From assembly GCF_035046485.1 (NCBI RefSeq), contig NC_085137.1:134296703-134360702 (forward strand): a stretch of DNA of 64,000 nt, read 5' to 3'. This document shows positions 11,061 through 23,335 of the stretch, piece after piece. Below the pieces are notes generated by a model. The model was not told the origin of the DNA. It saw only the letters and a program-made list of their open reading frames with translations, and searched no databases. Made by a program: the position numbers and the translations under genes. Numbering within the stretch: the stretch's first letter is position 1; each line of letters opens with the position of its first letter. This DNA comes from Aedes albopictus. Taxonomy: Eukaryota > Arthropoda > Insecta > Diptera > Culicidae.

Positions 11061-11660
11061 TATAATGTTAAGTCGCGCGCGATACCCCTCTTTCTCTTGC
11101 ACTCTCGGTGTATCACTTTATCCATTCCGTGAGCTGGGGCAAGTACCCAAGGCGGCCGGAGTTCCCCTCTGGCCCTGGCCCCTGACTCCCGCACACAGTC
11201 TCCGTCAACTTTTGGGCAATAGGGAGAGGATGAGGACACTCGTTTGTCTCGTTTTTTGCTGGCTGGTTCTGCTGCATTGTTTTTCGTCATCTTGGACACT
11301 GTGTGCCCAAGAACCAGGTATTTATGGAAACCGGTTCCCGAGAAAGGAATCTTGTGCTGTGTCGCACAGTTCCAGGCGCGGTGCCCATGTGTGTAGGATC
11401 TTTCTCCGCGAGTCATTCCGAATGCAAGCAGAAGCGATCATCATACATCATCGGTGCGGCGGGCGGCGCGGCGATGACGACGACCAGCCAGCAGAATTGG
11501 TGATTTGACAAATGCCGGTGAACCGTATGGTTCGTATCGAGTTGCCGTCAAATGGCAAACATCTGTGTGTCTACCGAGTACCGCGTGAGTGAGGGCGGGA
11601 CGTTGTGCTGGTAACCAAATAACAACGGTTTTGTGCCGTTTTTACTGCAACATCATCCGA
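11060..11660 (+). other. GC-rich single-copy block around the candidate signal-peptide exon
   Basis: GC-rich, CpG-containing and without repeat partners, which is rare in this window. It holds the 11230 start and is followed by a GAC/ACG run. It could be exon plus regulatory sequence. Confidence 0.3.
11230..11317 (+). CDS. Candidate signal-peptide exon of a secreted or membrane protein
   Basis: ATG at 11230, with A at -3, opens a frame reading MRTLVCLVFCWLVLLHCF and then SSSWTLCAQEP. That is a basic start, a 14-residue hydrophobic core and a plausible signal-peptidase site after LCA. The frame then reaches CCAG|GTATTT at 11317-11318, a possible phase-1 splice donor, and after it the frame loses any protein character. 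The surrounding 11060-11640 is GC-rich and appears single-copy. The family is unknown, since only the leader would be encoded here. A chance hydrophobic frame is the alternative. The upstream in-frame ATG at 11065 gives a less plausible protein. Confidence 0.35.
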
Positions 11661-11688
11661 TGACGACGACGACGACGACGATGACGAG
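11658..11688. repeat. (GAC)n microsatellite
   Basis: About nine near-perfect GAC/ACG triplets in a row, then GATGACGAGG. Confidence 0.85.
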
Positions 11689-11962
11689 GCTAATGATGGC
11701 GATTACCAGGTACTAGATTCACCACGGGAAATGTCAACCAAGTCGATGTTGGCCGCAGTAGGGGTCTTGCCTTGGCTCGCTCGCGTGTGCCTATATGATT
11801 GACGCATGATAGCGCGATGAACCTTGCTAAATGTCGTCGCTAATGTAATCTTGACAAGCAGGAGAAGGGATCTCTCATAGCAAAACATTCGTTTTGCTTG
11901 CAAATATACGTGGAATAGCTCAAGTGATTTGAACTATCTCATCATTCATTTATGTAGCATTA

Positions 11963-12838
11963 GAGTAAAGTGGGGCAAAAGTTCAACCTTAGTTAAAAAT
12001 TCAACCTATATCAAAAAATCTAAGCAGCTTCAAATAAATGAATACCGTGTGGTGATTCTACCATCCATGAGCTAAAATTTTGCTGAACAAAGCTACGCCA
12101 AATGTCTATTCAATTTTGAGTCACAACACTTTTTGTATGTGTGTGTGCCCCACCACTGGGGCAAAAGTTCGAATCTAGCGTTTGTGGAATTTCGCTAACC
12201 GTAGCACACTTTTTTGACACTTTGGCAATAGGAAAACATGAAACCACCTAATATTTGATGTTAGAACTGGAATACACTTTAAAATTCGATCTGGATATTA
12301 CCCAAATCAGGGTTAAATTTACTACACCAAAAATTAGTAGTCTTCCGCCAAATTCAGATAAAACAACATTTTTTTTTCAACTTTAATCGAATTTTCTCAC
12401 TTATTCCATCACTCTTAGAGATAATATGTACATTTTGCAGAATTTTAGGTTTATACCTAAAGTTGCCACATGACTCGAACTTTTGCCCCACTATGTGTAA
12501 AATATGATTTCCAAATCTTTTTTGCAAAAAGTTATACATGCTAAAGCATCTTCAAAATATACCTAGTTACGCCCCAAAATAAAATATCGACTTTGATTTC
12601 ATTACAATTCCATCCTATGCGTTGGAAGGACCATCGCATATTACAATTTTTTGATCAAAAACCAACATTTTGTCATAACTTTTCGAAATATTGATCAATT
12701 TTCATAATTTTTGAAATGAAAGACTCTTTTTCAAAAAGGGTTCGAACAACCTTGACACCCGAAAGAAATAATTTAAATTGAGCTCAAAAACTTAAAAAGA
12801 AACTCTTGCCCCACTCGAACTTTTGCCCCACTTTACTC
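11963..12838. repeat. TA-flanked TIR element of 876 bp (GAGTAAAGTGGGGC ends)
   Basis: Ends GAGTAAAGTGGGGCAAAAGT and GCCCCACTTTACTC are inverted, with TA at 11961-11962 and 12839-12840. The GGGGCAAAAGTTC motif recurs inside on both strands (12160 and 12478). It encodes no transposase and is probably non-autonomous. Confidence 0.85.
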
Positions 12839-12871
12839 TACATTCTAATAAAGCAATTCCTCGCCTCAACA

Positions 12872-15225
12872 CTAGGTTCGTGGCTGCAGTCCTCTATCCT
12901 CGGCCGCGTCCTACACTTGCCAGATCGTTCTGCACCTGGTCCGCCCACCTTGCACGCTACCCTCCAGGTCTTCTTGTACCATCAGGATCTCTTGCGAACA
13001 CCAGCTTTGCAGGGTTGTTTTTCGGCATTCTCACAAAATGCCGAATATGAGAGAATATTACCTTGTCGCAGTCCCCGCTGAGATTCGAACGAACTGGACA
13101 GATCGCGAAAACCCTTACGCAGTTTTGCACACCGTCCATCGTCGCTTTGATCAATCTATTGAGCTTCCCGAAGAGGCCGTTCTTGTCCATAGCTCTCTGC
13201 GATCGATACTGTCGTACGCCGCCTTGAAGTCGATGAACAGGTGGTGCGTTGGGACCTGGTATTCGCGGCCTTTCTGGAGGATATGCCGCACGGTGAAGAT
13301 TTGATCCGTTGTCGAGCGGCCGTCAACAAAGCCGGCTTAATAATTTCCCACGAACTCACTAACTTTGGGTGAAAGACGACGGAAGATGATCTGGGATAGC
13401 ACTTTGTAGGCGGCATTCAGATTTGCGATCGCGCGGAAGTTCTCACCTTTCTTGTAGATGGGGCGAATGACCCCTTCCTTCTACTCCTCCGGTAGCAGTT
13501 CGATCTCCTAGATCCGGGCTATTAGCTGATGCAGGCAGGTGGCCAACTTTTCCGGGACCATCGTGATGAGTTCAGCTCCGATACCATCCTTAATTCCTTA
13601 CCAGCTGACTTATTGTTCTTGAGTATCTAGATAGCTTCCTTAACATCTCTTAAAATGGGTGTTGGCTCGAGGTTGCACCCTGTTGTACTGATGTAGTCAA
13701 TTCTCTTGCTGCCTTGATCCTCCCTATCTGCGGTCTCCGCACCATTCGGGTGTTCGTCGTAGTGCTGCTTCCATCTTTCGGTCACCTCACATCCGTTAGT
13801 CAAGATGCTCCCGTCCTTACCCCTGCACATTTCGGCTCGTGGCACGAAGCCTTTGCGGGATGCGTTGAGCTTCTAGTAGAACTTGTTTCTTGTAAACGGC
13901 AACAGCAGTTCCATTTGTTTACACTCCGCTTCTTCAAGGCGGCGCTTTTTCTCTCGGAAGAGACGGGTCTGCTGTTTCCGCGTTCTTTTTAATAGCTCCA
14001 TGTACTCTGCCCATATTCGCATAGTCGATGTAAGCGCCACTGCACTTTTCAACATACTTTTGGAATTTTAACAATGATATAATATAAAGTTCATGTTTTT
14101 TTTCCGCGTGAGCATCTAACTAAGGGTTAGATCTGGTGATCTTTTGAATAAAACTGGTCACAAATATGCACACGCGTTAGGTATTAGCTTTTGTACGGTG
14201 GCATTGCCAATGGTGGTTACATCGACTATGCGAATATGGGCAGTAACTGCCGGGTCTCGTGCTGCAGCAAGACCGCGCTCTCTGCGTTATTCTCTTCCAA
14301 AATATCTCTACACTCATCTTCGAGCCAATCGTTCCTTTGGTTGGTCGTTCTGTTGGTATCCCCTGCGTTGTTGATGGCTGCTTTTATCGTACTCCAGCAG
14401 TCTTCGAGAGGGACTTCATTGAGCTCGTCCTCGTCCGGCAACGCTGCCTCGAGATTCTTCGCGTAAGCGGTGGCGACATCCGGTTACTTCAGTCACTCCA
14501 GATTATACCGAGGCGGCCGTCGGTACCGTACATTGTTGATAACGGAGAGTTTCTGGCGCATTTTTACCATCACCAGATAGTGGTCAGAGTCGATGTTAGC
14601 GCCACAATAGTTCCTGACGTCGATAATGTCGTCCGTTCGTTAATCAGGACGTGATCTCCAGGTGTAACGATATGGGAGGCTGTGTTAAGCTACGTATGGT
14701 CATGAGGTCTTAGCGGCGGCAAATTCAATGAGTCGTAGGCCTTTTTCGTTCGTCAGCTGGTGGGCATTGAACTTTCCAATTGTCGGCCTGAATCCCGCCT
14801 CCTGACCAACCTGAGCGTTTAAGTCTCCTATGATGATCTTGATGTTGAGTTTTGGGCAGCTATCGTAGTCATGTTTGAGCTGCGCATAAAATCCGTCCTT
14901 GTCGTCATCAATGCTTCCGTAGTGTGGGCTGCACATTCTTTCGTTGATCGGGCACCAACCGATCACGCGCTCCTGCATTCGCTCATCACTATAAAAACTG
15001 TTCCCAGCTATGGTACCACTAAACGATCGCATCGTTGATCCTACAATGCCGAACCCGCGTTCCTTCAGTACATCGGCAAGTATGCAGGTGCTTCCGATGA
15101 AATTGAGAGATCTGCAGTTCCTCGAACCTAGTTTCCAATCGCAAGTCCTTTTTGTTCGCTGGGGTCGTTGCCATTGATCTCGGTTTGTATTTTCTTGTTG
15201 GTGTTTCAGTACTAGGATTTTTCTG
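12872..15225 (-). pseudogene. RTE-like non-LTR retrotransposon relic
   Basis: Read on the minus strand, a degenerate endonuclease plus RT protein runs from 15.2 kb down to 12.9 kb. Endonuclease: GDLNAQVGQE with PTIGKFNAH (about 14740-14835). Linker: MCRGKDGSILTNGCEVTERW (about 13760-13840). RT: GRSTTDQIFT (about 13290-13325) and motif A LFIDFKAAYDSIDR (about 13190-13245). Tail: WADQVQNDLASVG near 12880-12945. The catalytic FADD segment between motif A and the tail is missing, so there is an internal deletion as well as stops and shifts. Such enzymes nick DNA and reverse transcribe element RNA at the nick. This one is dead. RTE clade (JAM1-like) is my recognition of the wording, not a computed result. 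Confidence 0.85.
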
Positions 15226-15398
15226 ACCGACTCGCAGGGCCTAACACCAACCCCCTGGTTTACTGTCCGGAGGGATGGGTAACAAAACGTCGAAATGACA
15301 GAACGTTGAAAAGCGTGTAAGTGCTCGCAGTTCAGTGTAGAGTGGTTTTGAGAATCTGTGTGAATTTAAAACATGTTTTGTGTAAAAATGTGCAGTTA

Positions 15399-15565
15399 GG
15401 CGCCATCCACAAATTACGTAACGCTCTAGGGGGAGGGGGGGAGTATGTCCGAGCGTTACGGCCCTTACAAAAATTTTCGGATTTTCATACAAAAAAGCGT
15501 TACGGAGGGGGGAGGGGGGTCGAAAAAAAGTCGATTTCAGCGTTACGTAATAAATGGACGCTGCC
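15399..15565. repeat. MITE with 3-bp TTA target duplication, copy 1
   Basis: Ends GGCGCCATCCACAAATTACG and CGTAATAAATGGACGCTGCC are inverted, flanked by TTA at 15396-15398 and 15566-15568. The centre has G-rich runs and CGTTACGGAGGGGGG. The copy at 37026-37186 shares ACAAATTACGTAACGCTCTA. It resembles the 3-bp-duplication MITEs known from Aedes. Confidence 0.85.
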
Positions 15566-15623
15566 TTAGTGTTCGTATGTGTTGTACAGTATTCTCCGTC
15601 AGTTAGTTATCATGCAAGAGTAG

Positions 15624-16382
15624 CCCGAGCAGAATCTGACATGTTAGACAAATGTTAGCAAATCGAAAACACGATTTGAATTCAACAGCAAATTGATATC
15701 ACATTTTGATATTATTTGGTCTTGACTAAATTTGATTTTAAACATAGATTTCGCTTTGCTGTCACTTCAAACTATTTAAAAAAATAAGTTTTTAAGTTAT
15801 TTCATAACTTCGAGGCAATCTTGTATAATAACTTTAGGAAAATATTATTAGTGTATATATCTTATGGCATTTGGGATTTGATATCAATCGAAAAACCCCT
15901 ATATTTTACGATTTTTCCATTTTTTTCGTACTGATAGCAAAAACAGTTATCAATTGTTTTCAACTTGCTGTTACGGGAACACTTTCCTGCTCTCATTTTT
16001 GATGTTTTAACCGTTAAAACGACCAAAACGACATCAACCTGAGTAATCATAATTGAGGGGGTTAGAAGCAAAGGGGTGTAAGTGACAAAAACCCACTTTC
16101 GAGTAAATGACGTGTAAAGTTTTTCACCAATTTTCCTTCCCATACAAAATGTATGGAGCTTCAAAATCGACCCAATTTTCTACGATTTATTGTAATTTTT
16201 CTAATCATCGTAAAAATAATCTTAAAAAGGTTCCTGAAAGCTTGAAATCTGAAGATTTTTTTTATATGCTCAGCTTAAAATCGACAAAATGGTCACTTAC
16301 ACCCCTTTGATTCTGGACCCCTCAATTTGCAATATCACAACATTTACATTTGTTTTCAATTTGCTGTCAGACTTTGCTCGGG
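15624..16382. repeat. TIR element with CCCGAGCA ends, 759 bp
   Basis: Left end CCCGAGCAGAATCTGACA and right end TGTCAGACTTTGCTCGGG are 18-base inverted repeats with two differences. No clear target duplication is visible (flanks GAGTAG and AGGATAG). It is interrupted by the small palindromic element at 16052-16326. Confidence 0.75.
16052..16326. repeat. Palindromic MITE nested in the CCCGAGCA element
   Basis: Arms ATTGAGGGGGTTAGAAGCAA and ATGGTCACTTACACCCCTTT flank about 200 bp. Both carry GGGGTGTAAGTGAC or its complement, and the outer ends read ATTGAGGGG and CCCCTCAAT. Confidence 0.7.
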
Positions 16383-16509
16383 AGGATAGTTTACCAGATT
16401 GCGCCACCATACATGAAGTTTCACAACCCACCACCACCAATTGTTGGAAAGAGAGGCAAGATAGGAAAAAAAACGCGGCGTTCCGTTTCACCTTAAATAG
16501 ATTCTTCTG

Positions 16510-16573
16510 GGAATGTCCCAGTTTTTTTTGTCATGCTTCTGAAATTCTTCCAGTGGTTCCTTCAGGAGCTGCT
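16510..16573 (-). repeat. 12-bp-period tract, left remnant of the host array
   Basis: CTTCTGAAATTCTTCCAGTG then GTTCCTTCAGGAGCTGCT shows the TTCC-CAG style of the degenerate 12-bp repeat. The array continues after the 6,969-bp insertion at 23551. The junction 8-mer GAGCTGCT (16566-16573) is duplicated at 23543-23550. Confidence 0.7.
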
Positions 16574-16709
16574 CATTGGCGTATCTAGGATTTTTTCCTA
16601 GGGGGTGCCTTGGGGGTGCCAGTTTCAGTGACTTCCTGGTTGTTATGCTTTTTTTTCGTAAAAGGAAATACCGAACCTCCCTCAATTTCTTTCATGAAAT
16701 AATGATATA

Positions 16710-16888
16710 GGGTAGCGAACCACTTGGGCAGCGGCCGGTAGTTTGGGCACTCTTCGCTATAACTCAGTCAATTCCAAACCTATTTACTTGAAATTTAGTA
16801 CACGGCTAGATATTATACGTATCTCATCGCGTTCCAAAAATTGTGTCAATTGTTTCAGAATTGGCTGAGTTATAGCAGAAAGGTACCC
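16710..16888. repeat. Degenerate MITE related to the 33073 element
   Basis: Begins GGGTAGCGAACCACTTGGGC and ends GGTACCC. The arms include GCTATAACTCAGTCAATTCC and GGCTGAGTTATAGC. The central ATCTCATCGCGTTCC and TATAACTCAG blocks correspond to the element at 33073-33287. TA precedes the left end. Confidence 0.65.
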
Positions 16889-17191
16889 AATATAGGACCC
16901 CTGCCGAGATATAATATTTAGCCCGTAAATTTAAACGCGCTATATTTTAAAGAACACTTTTTTATCTGAACCGTTGCACAGATTTAACACTTTTCCCGCC
17001 ATGTAAGGTTTGAAAATGGCAGCTACATTATTGCTCAATTAAAAATAAGAAATTAGCAATAAACTTGATCAAAATCGCCTAACACTTTGTATGGGAGAAG
17101 CAATAAAAAATCAGGTTTTTGTTGAATAACTGGAAATTCTATGGACATTTTTCAATAGTTTTTTGTGCAGATGATAAAAAGAAGGAACATA

Positions 17192-18105
17192 CAGGGGATA
17201 CTCAAAATAACTGGGACAGGTAAAATTTTCACTTTTAAAAAAATGTTCAACACGCTGTAACTTTTCGAAAAGGGCATCAAATCATCTCAAATTTTGACTG
17301 TAAGTTCATCAACTAGTTGTGTATCAGTGGTTCAATTTTGGAAAAGATTCTACACGAAGTTATGAAGATTCTAGAAAAAGGTATAATTATTCGATAGCCA
17401 ACTTTGATCTGTTATATCTCCGGATTCAATGAACCGAATGCAATGAAATTTTTAACATTTATGACTAATACAATGAACTTTGGAAAACAATTGACTTAAT
17501 TTGAAATTATTAATAAGATAAAAGTTATAGCAATTTCATTTATTCTATGTTTTTTTATAGTAAATTTATCTATTTTTCATATGCATCCCATTACTTTTTC
17601 AATTCAATGCCGGCTATTTAGTCGCTTTCCTTTGAAACATAAATATATTCAAATCAATTAGAGGGTATTGAAATGAACTATAATTACTATCTCGAATTTT
17701 GAAACGATGATGCAGTTTTGGATAAATTGGTGTTATATTAGAAAAATAATTTAATCGCTATAATTTTCTTTTGTGTAAAGAATTTTGAGTTTAGTCAAAA
17801 GTTTTCAATAGCTCACTATATAAGTCATAAATGATCAAAATTTTATTGCATTCGGTTCATTGAATCTGGAGATATAACAGCTCAAAGTTGGCTATCGAAT
17901 AATTATACCTTTTTCTAGAAACTTTATAACTTCGTGTAGAATAGCCAGATCTTTTCCAAATTTTGACCACTGATACAAATCTAGTTGATGAACCTTCAGT
18001 AAAAATTTAAGAATATTTGATGCCCTTTTCGAAAAGTTATAGCTAGTTGGACATTTTTTGAAAAGTGAAAATTTTGCCTGTCCCAGTTATTTTGAGTATC
18101 CCCTG
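17192..18105. repeat. 914-bp foldback element with long imperfect inverted arms
   Basis: Ends CAGGGGATACTCAAAATAAC and GTTATTTTGAGTATCCCCTG are perfect 20-base complements, flanked by TA at 17190-17191 and 18106-18107. Inverted similarity continues almost to the centre: TTATATCTCCGGATTCAATG near 17413 against CATTGAATCTGGAGATATAA near 17858. No ORF. The TA duplication suggests Tc1/mariner-type mobilisation. Confidence 0.9.
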
Positions 18106-18647
18106 TATCTCTGTTATCAAAGACTTTGATATTTTTAAATATTATTTCTGTGAGATATTGAATATTGCTAGATTTTGCCGTTTCAGTACGCGAGACAACC
18201 CTTTGTTTAGTGGATTGAAAATAATCAGGTCCGTAAGAATACATTTTCAGAGCAAGTGTAAATCTCTGAAACCATAAAATATTCACAAATTTGCGTGTAA
18301 CTTGTATTCATCGTGACATCCACTTTGTTAAAATAGTTTTCAAGAACAATTGAAAGAGTTATGAATACTTGAAATTGGATATTCAAGACACATATTTGCA
18401 TTTTCGGTTTCAACACAACGTTAATGGCGACAGCGTTTTTGTTTCATTAGTTGAACACTACCACACGTGGACATGAAAATACTTTTACAGAGAAATTGTA
18501 AGTACAAAATTTGGACTCGATTATCCTGAGTTCCGTTCTGAAGCTTCACAAACATATTATCAATCCCGGGATTTGGTGCGAGCGAACTTTGATTTGTCTC
18601 TTCGGGATTTTGGTGCTTACACCAAATTCCGATTTCAAATGAATTGA
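18106..18647. other. Spacer inside the 6.97-kb element
   Basis: AT-rich. Short ORFs on both strands overlap and show no motif. It holds no recognisable repeat partner in the window. Confidence 0.4.
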
Positions 18648-19332
18648 TAACACAAGTTTACAAAATAAAATGAAAGTCGTGAACTTCTGTCAACGACCAA
18701 AATTTTTGAAGCACAATTTAGTGCTGATTTCGAAACCGACCTTCAAAAAATTTTAAGTAGAACAGTTTTTGAGTTTTAGCTCAATATCGAGTTTTGCAAT
18801 TTTTCAAAATATGTAATTTACTAAAATTCAAATATCTTGAGTTTTGTTCAACCAATTTTAAATCTTTTTCCATAAATTAAAAGCTGAATACAATACCATT
18901 CGATCATCTGAACACAGATTTTGTGTCAGATTGATGAAATTCAAGATATTGGCGAGTTTCAGTGACGATCATCTTAAATTTTAGCAAAATTCCCAAAAAT
19001 TTTTGAAGAAATGTATTTTTTTTTTCAATAAGAAAAAAACAACTTAAAAATTCTTTCTCGACGTTTATTTGACATATCATATGTAGGCGAGTTACAGTAA
19101 AAATTTCAGCTCAATCGGACCATTGATTACGGAGAATGAGATGTTTGAAGTTAACGACTTAGCTTAAAAATAGAACAAAAATCGATTTCAAATCATCAAC
19201 CTTGTATGGAAAGTCGAAAAAATTTCCGCTCTACTGTAATTTTTTTCTTTCGCGTTTTCGAACTCAGGGCATGATTCTACACCAAAAATGATCATCAGCA
19301 TACCGAGTTCAAAAATGCTGTAAACTAGTGTA
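18648..19332. repeat. 680-bp dispersed repeat with short inverted ends, copy 2
   Basis: Colinear with 7164-7843 with few changes. It starts AACACAAGTTTACA and ends TGTAAACTAGTG. Same orientation as copy 1. It lies inside the 6.97-kb element. Confidence 0.85.
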
Positions 19333-19429
19333 ATATAACTGTTGAAAGGAATTGTGTATAAAGCTCAAAATTTGACTTGCGTAAAATCAACATTGTAGTA
19401 ATCAGTCAAAATTTCAGCTTCGTACATTT

Positions 19430-20880
19430 CGGATAATTGAGTCTGGTTTGTACGTATAATACAAGAAATTTGTGTTTTCGGCAAAACATTCTTTCGGTAA
19501 TACATCAATGAAATATTCCTGGTAATTAATTTGAAAATTGTTTTGCAATTTATTTCAATTAAGTCTTTCTTTGCAAATCTCCCAGCAATTCTTTTGGATT
19601 TGGCAAATATCTTCGGTAATATCTTTGGATCCCCTTCGGCAATTTCTTTAAGAATTTATTTGGTAAAACGTTTGGAACACCCTTCACGCATCCTTTGAAA
19701 AATTTCACCGGAAATTTCTTTGGAAATTTTTTCGGTAGTTCCATTAGGAGTCTATTTGGCTTTTTTACTTCATTGAAAAATCCTTTGAAATGTTTTCTCA
19801 GGAGTTGCTTCGCCAATTTTTTGGTAGTCTTTCAAGCAATATTTGGTTAATGTCAGCAATTCTATTGATACTTCCTATTTAAATTTCTACAATTACTCTT
19901 CAGGAAATTCTTTTGGATTTTTTTTTTATTTTGTAATTCTTTCGACAAGCCAAGGGCTGAAAGTTTCTATAATATAGCTAAATCAATCCAACTTTCGACA
20001 ATGACCCTGGGAACTTCCTCAAATTTTTTTGGAAATGTCTTCGGCAAGTCATTCTACTTTTTTTGGGATTTTCGTAAATTTTTTGGACTTTCATTATCCA
20101 TGCTATTCGGTATTCCTTCGCCAATTCCTTTGAAATTTCTTCGGATATTATTTTATAAATCGCTTCTATAATTTTGAAGAAAATTCTTTAGGCAATTTCT
20201 TTTAGATTTCTTCAGTAATTATGTAAGAAATTCCTGCAGCAATTCCGATTGGAATAACCTTCGGCAATTCCGATGTAAATTGCATTGAACATTTATTTGG
20301 GAATTTCATCAGCAATTCATTTGGAAATTTAGAAAACTTCGATTATTTGGGAACTTCTGCAGTAATTCCTTTGGCAATTGATTCGGCAAATTTCTCAAAG
20401 ATTTCCTTCGAGAATTCATTTGAAAAAAAAAATTTGGCGGTTCTTTAAAAATTCTGTCTTGGTGATACTATGGCAATTACTTTTGGAAATCTTTCTTAGC
20501 TTTAATCAGAAAATCCTTTGATGATTTCGGTAAATTCTTTGAGAATTTCTTCGAAAATTGTTATGTGAATGTTTGTGGAAATTTTATAAAAATTATTTCA
20601 GCAATTTATTTTGAGGATGGGTTTGAGCAATTTCTTTAAAAAACCTTAATATTTTCTTCATGAATTCGGCTGGTAATTCTTATATGAAGTCTTTTGGCAA
20701 CTACTTTGAAAGTTCTAGGGTAAATTTATTGGAAAATTATCCGGCAGTTTCCAAAGGAATTTTTCAGGAAGTTTTTCGTGAATTTCATAGGATTTTCTTC
20801 GAGCAAGCCCAGTTTAGAATTTCTCAATTTCCAATCCAGCCATTTTCGGAAGCAATAAATATAACTACAATTGAATCATA
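19430..20880 (-). repeat. 12-bp-period degenerate array, TTTGG/TTCGG variant
   Basis: Units read like AATTCCTTTGGA AATTTCTTCGGC in series, so the period is 12 with strong drift and small indels. The ORFs within it (for example 19559-19816) reflect the period and not a gene. It is cargo of the 6.97-kb element. Confidence 0.75.
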
Positions 20881-21229
20881 AAGAATTACAAAAGTAATCA
20901 CGATAAAATTGCCTGAGATATTTTCAAAATGACTGAAAAAGAAATTGCTGAAATGATTTCAGAGGAATAGCCATTGAAATTCTAGAAAAAAAATCAAAAG
21001 AAAATTCTGATGAAATTTCAATTAAACTACCGTAGAAATTTTCAAGAATAAAACAACTTTGCCGAATGAACCCTGAAAGAAATGGCCATACTGCGGTCTA
21101 GCGAATACGGTGTCGTGAGTTCAAAGGCCACCAGAACGCGATTTTTTTTCAATCCATCTCTCAATTTGTCAATTAGCAACATTCTGTGCCTTCTAATTAG
21201 TTACAAGTTTTTCTCGTACATTTCTATAG
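20881..21229. other. Degenerate junction between two 12-bp arrays
   Basis: Mostly unrecognised AT-rich sequence with a few GAAATT units and a unique stretch at 21070-21190 (CTGCGGTCTAGCGAATACGG). Confidence 0.4.
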
Positions 21230-23335
21230 AATGTTACTAGGGATTTCTCTAGTAATATCTCCTACAATTTCTACTCCCTACTATTCCCAAAACTCGTTTA
21301 ATGATTCCTCTGGAGATTTATCTTGGGATTCCTTCATCTGGAATTCCTTGAAGAAGGCCAATAGGAGTTCCGGAAGTAATACCATGATTTATTTCTAGAG
21401 TAATCCATGAATAAAAACTCTAGAGGAATTCCTGGATGAGTCTTTAGAATAATCCCTGGAAGAATCAATAGCATTTCTGGAATAGGAAAACTGCCTACAA
21501 GAACCCCAGTAAGAATGACAAAAGAAATCCTTAGAGGGATTCCTGCAGGTATCATAGTAAAAGTTTCAGGAGGAGACCTAGGAGGCATTGCTGAAACAAT
21601 GATAAATATTTGGAGAAATCCCAGGAATAAAATCCTTCAGGATTTCCATGAGGATACACCGAAGGTAAGGCTCACAAGAAGATTGCCCTGGATTATTATC
21701 CCAGCAAGTTTTTGAAGGAATCCCTAGGAGAAATTCTTAGAGGAATCCCTAGAAGAATTCCGGGAGGTATTACAGTAAGAATTTTTGGAGGAGCCCTAGG
21801 AGGAATTTCTGGAAGAATCACAGCAGGAATAGCTTGAGAAATCAAGCTGAAAATCCTGGAGGAATCCCATGAGAAATTTATGGAAGAATCCTTGGATAAA
21901 ATATCTTGTATAAAAATTCCTGGAAGAGTCACCGGAGAGATTCTGAAGAAATCACAGCAAAAATATCAGGAGGTATTGTTAAAAGGATTCTGGGATGTAT
22001 CATTGTAGAAATCTCAGCAGAAATCTTAGAAGGATTTTTTGGAGGAATCTATACAGGAAATCCCATCAGGAATGCATGGGGGATTAAAAAAAATCCTTGG
22101 GATACCTAGAGAAGTTTCTGCAAGAACCGGTAGAGGTATTCTGGGAAAAGGCCCTGAAGGTATCGCAGGAAGAATTTCTGAAGGAATCTTAGGAAGATTT
22201 CCCGGAAGATAAATTTGTATAGGAATCACTAGAAGGTTTTCCGGACGTATCATAGTACGAATTTCTGGAGGAATTGCTGGAAGAACCGCAGGACAAGGTG
22301 TTTGAGGTATTTTTGGAGGAAGGCCAAAAGGAGTTTCTGCAGAAATTCCATGAGGAATTTCTGGAGGAATCTTTGGATAAAATCTCTGAAGGAATTCCTG
22401 AATGAGTCCTTGTAGAAATCCGTAGTAGAACAATCAAAGAAATTTCTGCAAAAAAAATCCAGAAAGTTTGCCTGGAAAGAACCCACAAATGCCAGGAGAA
22501 AGCTCTAGAAGAATCCGTAGCATAATTTCTGAAGTACCACAGTTTGAATTCCACGAGGAAGAATAACTGGAATAACCGCAGGAATTGCTTGAGGAATCCC
22601 AGCTGGAACATCTGGAGGAATTCCTAGAACTCCGGGAGGTATCATAGAAGTAATTTTTAGAGAAATCCTAGAATCAGGAATGCCGGAGGTATCCTTAGAG
22701 AAGTTCTTCTAACAAATGCCTGGAGGAATACCCACAGTTCTCCTTGGAAGAATTGATAGAAGTATACTGGAGGAATTCCTGATGGAATCACAGGAGGCAT
22801 TTCTGGAATCCCTGGAAATCTCAGGAAGATTTCCATTGCCGCAAGTAAGTACGCCAGGAGAAATCTCTAGAAGTATTTCTGAAGAAGACGTAATAAGAAT
22901 TGCTTGAAGAATTCCAGTTGGAATTCATGAAAGTTTTTGGAGAAATCTCCTGTGGAATTTCTGGAAGAACCTCTGGAGGAAGTCCTGAATAATTCCTTCA
23001 AGAAATCTCTGGAAGAATAACCGAAGGGATTTTTAGAAAAATCCCTGGGAGATTTTCCGGAAGAACTTCCCTAAGAGAATACCTGAAGGTACCACAGTAA
23101 GAATTTTTTGAGAAGTTCTAGGAGAAATTGCTGGAAGAATCGCAGCAGGAATCCTTGCTTGAGTAATCCTAGCCACAATTCCCGGAGGAAGGCCAATATA
23201 AGCTCCTGGAGGAATTCCATGAGAATCCTAAGGGTTCATTGAAAAAATATCGGGAGGAATCCATAAAGAAAGCCTAGAGAAATCGCTGTATGAATAGATA
23301 GAGGTATTACTGGAGGAATCCATGGAGAAGTATGT
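21230..23335 (+). repeat. 12-bp-period degenerate array, GGAGGAATTCC orientation
   Basis: Long run of units such as GAATTCCTGGAG, GAATCCTTAGAG and GAAGAATCGCAG. The orientation is opposite to the host array flanking the element. ORFs of up to about 140 codons on either strand are by-products of the 4-codon period. Confidence 0.8.

Noticed and set aside
12872..15225. Active RTE element
   Set aside because: The catalytic FADD segment is missing and several stops and frame shifts are present.
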